Shown here: positions 59,385 through 64,000 of the stretch, one piece after another
Layout of the letters: each line of letters starts with the position of its first letter
Numbering within the stretch: position 1 is the first letter of the stretch
NCBI GenBank assembly: GCA_964649745.1
Contig: CAZYQI010000003.1
Coordinates: forward strand, 101,463 to 165,462
Origin: CAZEHS01 sp964649745
Lineage (GTDB): Bacteria; Bacillota; Clostridia; Peptostreptococcales; Acidaminobacteraceae
Direction: 5' to 3'
DNA length: 64,000 nucleotides
Notes under the pieces: generated by a model
The model's input: only the letters and a program-made list of their open reading frames with translations
What the model was told of the DNA's origin: nothing
Databases searched by the model: none
Position numbers and translations under genes: made by a program

Positions 59385-59437
59385 TAGTGTATTAGGATTT
59401 TATCACATTAAGGTATTAAAGCCTTCTGGGGGAAATC

Positions 59438-60262
59438 ATGATCCGATTTCAAGCACTGAGCAAATTCACGGAACAACGACTTAACACCATGTGTCTTAAT
59501 TTCGAACGTGTCTTTTCAGATCCTGGAGAAGAATCCATTCATGACCTCCGCGTTTCGATTCGTCGGCAAATCAGTCACTTGAAATACCTTATTTTCCTTT
59601 ATGATAATGACTCAGAAATCTCTACCGAACTAAAGACACATCATCGCAGATTGAAACGTAATCTCCAATCCCTGAGCCAGATGCGGGATATGCAGACACA
59701 TATCCGCTATTTAGAAGAACTTTCCGGTGATGACCCCTGCCCCGGTTCACTTCTTGAAAACCTGAAGGCCCAAACTGTTTCTAAACTGCATAGCCTTCCA
59801 TCAGAGATGGATCGCTGGAATCTGCAGAAATCCCGGCGAAAAGTCCGCCAGCTCATGGCTGATTATCCCCTGGCCGACAAGGAAATCGAACTGAAATCAC
59901 ACCTCTATCTCAACTTCCTCACCGAACGTCTCCATGCGTCTGTTCAGTGTTGTCAGAAACCGGATCTTTGCGGATGCCACGCTCTTCGGATCCGCTTGAA
60001 GGAATATCGCTATCATTTGGAGATGCTGGAACAGGGTTTTGGAATCAAGCAAATACTCATTGGTGCCGTTCGTCAATGGCAGGATGATCTGGGAGCACTT
60101 CAAGATTTAAGAGCCTTATATGAGAAAACAGATACATTGGACTGGAAAGACAATCCTGAGCTTGAAGCTTTTAGAGCCCGCCTGCAACAAAAGCTGAACG
60201 AACAGTTGATGGCCGTAGCCAGTGAAGCCCATGCCATCCGTTTCGAAACGCAGATTAAATAG
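59438..60262 (+). CDS. CHAD-domain protein
   Basis: 274 aa, all-helical. The first conserved helix carries IHDLRVSIRRQISHLKYL, and a second half repeats the pattern (HALRIRLKEYRYHLEML); conserved His and Arg/Lys line a basic channel. CHAD domains bind polyphosphate and are often encoded next to or fused with CYTH triphosphatases. No CYTH domain is in this window. It may localise to polyphosphate granules. It has its own promoter and terminator. Confidence 0.9.
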   Translation: MIRFQALSKFTEQRLNTMCLNFERVFSDPGEESIHDLRVSIRRQISHLKYLIFLYDNDSEISTELKTHHRRLKRNLQSLSQMRDMQTHIRYLEELSGDDPCPGSLLENLKAQTVSKLHSLPSEMDRWNLQKSRRKVRQLMADYPLADKEIELKSHLYLNFLTERLHASVQCCQKPDLCGCHALRIRLKEYRYHLEMLEQGFGIKQILIGAVRQWQDDLGALQDLRALYEKTDTLDWKDNPELEAFRARLQQKLNEQLMAVASEAHAIRFETQIK

Positions 60263-60263
60263 A

Positions 60264-60298
60264 GAAAATGCCGGAAAGCTGCTCCGGCATTTTCTTTT
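60264..60298 (+). terminator. terminator of the CHAD gene
   Basis: GAAAATGCCGGA (60264-60275) pairs with TCCGGCATTTTC (60283-60294), followed by TTTT. Confidence 0.9.
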
Positions 60299-60326
60299 AT
60301 TTAGAAACAATCCAGGATTAACACGC

Positions 60327-60632
60327 CTATTGTCTTTTCCACCAGAAGGAATTCAGGCGTACATAGTTGGACTCAAACTGGAATCTGAAGAACCGGCTGT
60401 CGCTGGTTGAGCGGTTGATGAAGCGCACTGAATAGCCACTCCCTTCCCGTGACGTATCCTCATACTCATACCCGTCGTTGAGAGCCTTTCTTATAGCCTC
60501 GCGGTTCGTGTCCAATTCATGCCGCTTCTCCCGCTGTTCTGCTAAAAAATGGCTTCGCGACCGTTCTCCATGCATCCCTCGACTGCGATCATGGCCGCTT
60601 CTCGCATTGTGAGAATCACTATGAAATTGCAT
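60327..60632 (-). CDS. small basic protein of unknown function
   Basis: 101 aa. The first third is Arg/His/Ser-rich (SHNARSGHDRSRGMHGERSR); the rest is mixed alpha/beta ending SFWWKRQ. There are no cysteines and no membrane segment. AAGGAGGG precedes the ATG, which supports a real gene. I do not recognise a family. It is convergent with the CHAD gene and shares the interval containing that gene's terminator. Confidence 0.65.
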   Translation of the reverse strand: MQFHSDSHNARSGHDRSRGMHGERSRSHFLAEQREKRHELDTNREAIRKALNDGYEYEDTSREGSGYSVRFINRSTSDSRFFRFQFESNYVRLNSFWWKRQ

Positions 60633-60714
60633 AACAGCCCTCCTTCCAAATGAAACACTTTTCTGTGATGTTCTTCGGTGATATATATACCCTCATATGG
60701 CGGTTATTAAGCGA

Positions 60715-60752
60715 AAAAGCCCCTGGAGTTTTTTGATCTCCAGAGGCTTTTA
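60715..60752 (-). terminator. bidirectional terminator-like hairpin
   Basis: AAAAGCC-CTGGAG and CTCCAG-GGCTTTT arms with one mismatch. The minus strand has a T tail, so it could end the toxin-antitoxin operon lying upstream. The 332-bp gap 60633-60964 holds this hairpin, an AAG repeat (about 60825-60843), a 12-bp palindrome (60916-60927) and no gene. Confidence 0.6.
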
Positions 60753-60944
60753 AGGGTTGGCTTTCCTTGTATTTTTCCGGATTAATCATTCTTTCCACAC
60801 CGATTCAGCGAGCGGCAAGCACCGAAGAAGAAGAAGAAGAAGAAAGGCTCTATTGCGGTTTCAGAAATGAGTCATTTCAAAAGGCATGACAACCTGGTCA
60901 ATGACGTAGGTTAGAAGTTGCGCAACTGGATAAACACCAACAAA

Positions 60945-60965
60945 CACTCATTTTATTGAATGAGT
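60945..60965 (-). terminator. small hairpin directly after the RelE-type toxin
   Basis: ACTCATT and AATGAGT arms around a 5-base loop, immediately past the toxin stop; a modest T-rich tail on the minus strand. Confidence 0.4.
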
Positions 60966-61279
60966 TATAGAAGGTTTATCCAGTCTCTTCTGCTGTATAA
61001 CACTCTGATGATGGTGACCGTTCGATTTCCTTCTGTCACTACATAGAAAACTAAATAATGGTCTACTACAATTTTCCTGATTCCTTGGATGGATAATCGT
61101 TCATCCAAAACCAATGGATTGCATAATGGCATATCCGCTAGTCCATATATTGCAGAACCAATTCTTCCCATGACACTTTCTGCGGCATGGGAATCTCGCA
61201 GTTCAATTGAAATATATCTTACAATCTCTTTCAAATCATGTTCTGCCGGCTCGGTGATCTCAATGTTGTACTTATTCAT
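60965..61279 (-). CDS. RelE/ParE-family toxin
   Basis: 104 aa. The compact ParE/RelE fold is evident: ITEPAEHDLKEIVRYISIEL, then ERLSIQGIRKIVVDHYLVFYVV and VTIIRVLYSRRDW at the end. Such toxins cleave mRNA on the ribosome or poison gyrase; which applies cannot be told from sequence alone, though the HYLVFYVV...VLYSRRDW ending is the common RelE/ParE form. The frame overlaps the antitoxin gene by 8 bp, so translation is coupled. Confidence 0.92.
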   Translation of the reverse strand: MNKYNIEITEPAEHDLKEIVRYISIELRDSHAAESVMGRIGSAIYGLADMPLCNPLVLDERLSIQGIRKIVVDHYLVFYVVTEGNRTVTIIRVLYSRRDWINLL

Positions 61280-61538
61280 TTTTCAGACCCTTTTGTATGT
61301 CTGCCATGACATCTCCAAATGGTCTGACCCGTTTTTCGTTCAGCGCTTCAAGTCCTTCATCCATCAATTTGTAAAGCTCAAATTTCCCAACAAGGCGCTC
61401 ATAGGTTTCTATGCTCATTACAGCTAAGTCTCCTTGTCCATTTTTGGTAATGTAGACGGGTTCATTAAATTGGTGGCAGAACTTTGAAATTTCATTGTAG
61501 TTGTTTCTCAGGTCAGAGCTCGGTCTTATTGCTGGCAT
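61272..61538 (-). CDS. Phd/YefM-family antitoxin
   Basis: 88 aa from the ATG at 61538, chosen because GGAGG lies eight bases before it; an in-frame upstream start would precede the ribosome site. The N-terminal dimerisation/DNA-binding domain has SDLRNNYNEISKF and PVYITKNGQGDLAVMSIETYE, as in Phd/YefM. The C-terminal tail (about 55-88) is charged and would wrap the toxin. It probably represses the promoter at 61569-61597. Confidence 0.92.
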   Translation of the reverse strand: MPAIRPSSDLRNNYNEISKFCHQFNEPVYITKNGQGDLAVMSIETYERLVGKFELYKLMDEGLEALNEKRVRPFGDVMADIQKGLKNE

Positions 61539-61568
61539 AGGATGCACCTCCACAGATAATATATACAT

Positions 61569-61597
61569 ATTATATCAAAATATAGATATATCATCAA
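61569..61597 (-). promoter_or_regulatory. promoter of the toxin-antitoxin operon
   Basis: Minus-strand -35 TTGATG (61597-61592), 17-bp spacer, -10 TATAAT (61574-61569). The -10 lies within near-palindromic GATAATATA/TATTATATC sequence, a plausible antitoxin operator. Confidence 0.75.
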
Positions 61598-61652
61598 ATA
61601 TCTTGGTGTTTTTTCTGGGTTTTATCTTTTGTATTTTGAGTCTTTGTGGTTT

Positions 61653-61692
61653 GTTGCCTAACGTTTCGCGTTGCCGACGGCCTTTGAACCGG
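61653..61692 (+). repeat. dispersed repeat, copy 1
   Basis: Begins GTTGCCTAACGTTTCG and ends TTTGAACCGG. Related in order and sequence to 63865-63906. The two lie in the same orientation and flank a lipoprotein gene, an IS110 fragment and a toxin module. Confidence 0.4.
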
Positions 61693-61752
61693 ACAGGAGG
61701 AACTTGACTCGGAAGGGGGGCTACCAAGATGATCTTCAGACTCTCGGAATAT

Positions 61753-62823
61753 CTATTCAGATAAATCCTTCAAAAGCTCTTCGTCTAAAGACCTCATATC
61801 ACGAATCACATAATATGATTTTACGCTGTCTGTATTGTATTCAAACAACACGAAATATTTGTAGTGGTCTAATTCGCTTTCGCTCACTATTAACGATGTC
61901 GGAAGAATGACCTTAATTTCACCAGAGGTATCTTTAATGGTTGCTTCATAATACTCGGCGTTTTCGGGCACCAGGAACTTACGGTTTAATGTTGAAAATA
62001 GCTCCTTTTCATTTGGCAAACTGGTCTTGTTGACCAGTTTTTTTACATCAACAATATCTCCGTTTAAGATATAGCAGGATTTTATTGGCGTTGCTTTATT
62101 CGATGTAATATCTCCGCAAGCTGAAATGTGTTCTTTCAAAGAAACATTCTGATATCCCCAAAGCATTATTTTTGTAAAACTCATACTTGAGGTATCGGCC
62201 CAGCTTTTCTTTTCGATGGTAACAGTAGCAGAATTAGCGTAAGGTTTGGGGACATAATTCACACTAATGATGTTTTCTCCAACTGTTTTCCTCCACTTAA
62301 AGTCCTTTTGTAATTCGTCACGATTCCAAATTCCTTCAAACTCCTTGGGTTTGATCCCATCATCATATAGCGCACACGCCACTGAAATCACATCGGACAA
62401 TTTTTTTTCAGTCGTTTCTATTTTGCCTGGACTGCTCGAGGGTTTGATTGAGATATCCAAATACATTGACCCCTCTTTCTTATAACTGCTTATGAACCAG
62501 TTATAACCATCATCACTGAACCAATAGACGTGAAATTTCGATGCAGTTTCAGGATCTATTGTTACATCACGCCGTTTCCCAGTAACGTTTTTTTCCTTTA
62601 ATGTTTCTTCAATTTTCTCGTCGGTTATTGGCGGTTTCAAGGCAAGTTGTTCTATTTTACTTTCATTCCCACACCCACTAAAACAAAATAGTGTAGTGAT
62701 AATAATGGTAATCATGCATATGGCATAATTACACCTACAACCTTGTATTGGGTTGACAAACAATCGATTTTTGTTTGCATGACCAGCTCTTAGCAGTGCG
62801 AACAATCTTTTTTTGAATGTCAT
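61753..62823 (-). CDS. lipoprotein of unknown function
   Basis: 356 aa from the ATG at 62823, which has GGAGG seven bases upstream. An unusual basic stretch of about 35 residues precedes the hydrophobic segment MITIIITTLFCFSGC, whose lipobox FSGC would be lipidated. Translation might instead start at the internal ATG just before that segment, but it has no visible site. The mature part is beta-rich and charged with no recognised domain. The 5' end overlaps the boundary of an IS110 remnant on the other strand, so its start region may have been altered by the insertion. Confidence 0.7.
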   Translation of the reverse strand: MTFKKRLFALLRAGHANKNRLFVNPIQGCRCNYAICMITIIITTLFCFSGCGNESKIEQLALKPPITDEKIEETLKEKNVTGKRRDVTIDPETASKFHVYWFSDDGYNWFISSYKKEGSMYLDISIKPSSSPGKIETTEKKLSDVISVACALYDDGIKPKEFEGIWNRDELQKDFKWRKTVGENIISVNYVPKPYANSATVTIEKKSWADTSSMSFTKIMLWGYQNVSLKEHISACGDITSNKATPIKSCYILNGDIVDVKKLVNKTSLPNEKELFSTLNRKFLVPENAEYYEATIKDTSGEIKVILPTSLIVSESELDHYKYFVLFEYNTDSVKSYYVIRDMRSLDEELLKDLSE

Positions 62824-62848
62824 CCCCAATCCTCCGTTTGCTGTTTTA

Positions 62849-63070
62849 AAAGACTCTTCACCCTACCTGCGCAAAGCCTTATATCAGGCTGCTTTTGTGG
62901 AGATTGCAGAACGCAAGGGTGCACCGGTGAATCCAGTGATTCGCAGATTCTATGATCTAAAGAAAAGTCAGGGAAAGCTTGGAAAAGTGTCTCTATGCAG
63001 GGCTGCCAGTAAGGTTTTATGTATGGTGTTCAGGATTATGAAGTCAGGAATACCCTTTGAAGTGAGGTAG
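62849..63070 (+). pseudogene. IS110-family transposase, C-terminal fragment
   Basis: The frame encodes YLRKALYQAAFVEIAER, then NPVIRRFYDLKKSQGKLGKV and a hydrophobic MVFRIMKSG end, the C-terminal helix-hairpin region of IS110/IS116 transposases. The N-terminal DEDD catalytic domain is missing, so it is inactive. The following 175 bp to 63245 contain no gene and are probably the rest of the element's right end. Confidence 0.8.
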
Positions 63071-63245
63071 TATTCGGTTTCTTCATTATTTTTCAGGCCT
63101 TCTGGGAAGGTCTCTTTGCCGTGGGGAAAAGCGTGAGGGAAAGATTTTTATTGGCAGCAGTTAGCTGGTTTATATGGCGGCCTTAAATCTCGTGTTTCCT
63201 TTTATGTTATATAATGGTGTCGTCTGCTCAAAAAAATAAGCTTCT

Positions 63246-63623
63246 TCAGCCCCTGTGATGCATTATCCATTGTTCGACTTCATCTTCTTTAATTATGCCC
63301 GATGCAATCCCTAAACCCAATTCTACCAATTCGCTTTGAGAATAGGAAATCTGAAGACTATTTAGTCTCAAAAGGATAAGCATGACGGCAATTCCAAGGC
63401 GTTTGTTTCCATCGATGAATCCATGATTATTAACCAGGCTGTAAGTCATCACTGCGATTTTCCGAATCATCTCAGGGTACATATCCTGCCCGCCAAAACT
63501 TGAATGGCACCTGTTCAAGGCGCTTTCAATCAAGCCAATATCACGAATTCCGGATGAACCCCCAGTGGCTTGAATCATTTTTGAATGCAGTTTTATGATA
63601 TCTCTCATCTGCATTGTTTTCAT
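63246..63623 (-). CDS. death-on-curing (Doc) family toxin
   Basis: 125 aa Fic/Doc fold. The catalytic loop is HGFIDGNKRLG (H67). Doc proteins phosphorylate elongation factor Tu, arresting translation. MRDIIKLHSKMIQATGGSSG is the usual N-terminal helix. The ATG overlaps the antitoxin stop (ATGA), so translation is coupled. Confidence 0.93.
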   Translation of the reverse strand: MKTMQMRDIIKLHSKMIQATGGSSGIRDIGLIESALNRCHSSFGGQDMYPEMIRKIAVMTYSLVNNHGFIDGNKRLGIAVMLILLRLNSLQISYSQSELVELGLGIASGIIKEDEVEQWIMHHRG

Positions 63624-63793
63624 TTTGCAAGTTCCTTGAAAGCAGGCATGTTATCTGCAATTACAGCATCCAATAGATTTTCCATGTCTCTTTCTTCTTT
63701 TCTTACCAAGAATTCGATAAAATCAACAACTTCAGCCTGCTTAGGTTCTGGAAGTTCCTCAAATTCTTTTATCAGTTTTTCAGTAAGTGTCAT
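63620..63793 (-). CDS. small antitoxin partner of Doc
   Basis: 57 aa. It begins MTLTEKLIKEFEELPEPKQA, followed by EVVDFIEFLVRKEERDM, the pattern of DUF2281-like small antitoxin helices, and a C-terminal tail likely to bind the toxin. The ATG at 63793 has GAGGAG ten bases upstream; the GTG at 63802 lies too close to that site. A TATAAT box is present on the minus strand about 20 bp upstream of that. Confidence 0.8.
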   Translation of the reverse strand: MTLTEKLIKEFEELPEPKQAEVVDFIEFLVRKEERDMENLLDAVIADNMPAFKELAK

Positions 63794-63864
63794 CGAAATC
63801 ACGCTCCTCTGACTCTATTATACCGTAAAGGTTTGAGATTTTGATGTCTTTCTTAATCTTTGGG

Positions 63865-63906
63865 GTTGCCATATAACGTTCCGGGTTTGCGACCCCCACG
63901 AACCGG
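63865..63906 (+). repeat. dispersed repeat, copy 2
   Basis: Begins GTTGCCATATAACGTTCC and ends CACGAACCGG; see copy 1 at 61653-61692. Its CCGGGTT and AACCGG parts can form a hairpin. Confidence 0.4.
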
Positions 63907-64000
63907 TTGCACACCCTACTCGAGATCACCACCGCAATGAGGGCATGTCAGCGGTCAAGTAAAATACAGCATTTTCGGCCAACAAAAATACAGCACTTAA
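63907..64000. mobile_element. probable edge of an insertion sequence
   Basis: A plus-strand open frame through the repeat ends at a stop after DHHRNEGMSAVK (near 63962), which looks like the end of a transposon-borne ORF. It is followed by AAATACAGCA twice (63962-63971 and 63986-63995), as in the multiple terminal repeats of some IS families. The body of the element would lie beyond the window or has been lost. Confidence 0.35.

Noticed and set aside
61653..61692. Typical integron attC site
   Set aside because: Only a core-like TAAC is present; the full paired L/R boxes are not, and no integrase is in the window. Kept only as a repeat.

Overview
The window looks like chromosome of an anaerobic, Gram-positive-type member of the Bacillota, most likely class Clostridia. 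The evidence is an NADH-linked multi-subunit [FeFe] hydrogenase, a corrinoid-reactivase-like ASKHA protein, S-layer-homology (SLH) surface proteins, MGDG-synthase-type glycosyltransferases, strong GGAGG ribosome sites and classic intrinsic terminators. I see no rRNA, tRNA or CRISPR array. Genus cannot be fixed from this stretch alone.

Layout. 1-1527: 5' part of a large HD-domain protein that runs off the left edge. 1.7-7.2 kb: class I fructose-bisphosphate aldolase (fda) and a MacB-like ABC operon (permease, ATPase, HlyD-type adaptor). 7.3-10.4 kb: a complete manganese (yybP-ykoY) riboswitch with promoter and terminator in front of a UPF0182 membrane protein, the most informative regulatory feature here. 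10.4-16.6 kb: DEAD-box helicase and small or DUF genes (DUF1697, membrane protein plus XRE regulator, DUF4386, DUF4846, HxlR/NTF2 pair). 16.7-32.6 kb: a surface-protein island with an 1118-aa SLH/leucine-rich-repeat protein, a 2955-aa modular SLH protein, and an operon of an SLH protein plus an unknown secreted protein. The island is bracketed by inverted copies of a 13-bp motif and has candidate structured RNA at its left side. 32.7-39.5 kb: accessory genes (B3/B4 protein with divergent MocR regulator, AbiE type IV toxin-antitoxin, oxidoreductase with divergent WYL regulator, decayed fragments).

39.5-57.5 kb is core metabolism, all on the minus strand: an RlmD-type rRNA methyltransferase; a thioesterase/HAD/ATC-hydrolase operon; a five-gene membrane operon (two diacylglycerol glucosyltransferase-like enzymes, an LPG-synthase-type membrane protein, and an OmpR/EnvZ-type two-component system); phosphoglucomutase behind a fused corrinoid-reactivase-like protein; and the four-gene hydrogenase operon hydC-[2Fe-2S]-hydB-hydA. 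57.5-60.7 kb holds PhzF, a cytochrome-b5-like lipoprotein, a small coiled-coil protein and a CHAD protein.

60.9-64 kb is mobile or plastic: a RelE/ParE-Phd/YefM module, a lipoprotein gene, an IS110 transposase fragment, a Doc toxin module, two copies of a roughly 40-bp repeat, and what looks like the edge of another insertion element.

How the genes fit together: fda and phosphoglucomutase serve sugar-phosphate metabolism; the hydrogenase disposes of electrons as H2; the glucosyltransferases and phosphoglucomutase could together supply membrane glycolipids, since UDP-glucose derives from glucose-1-phosphate; and the surface island builds cell-wall-anchored proteins.
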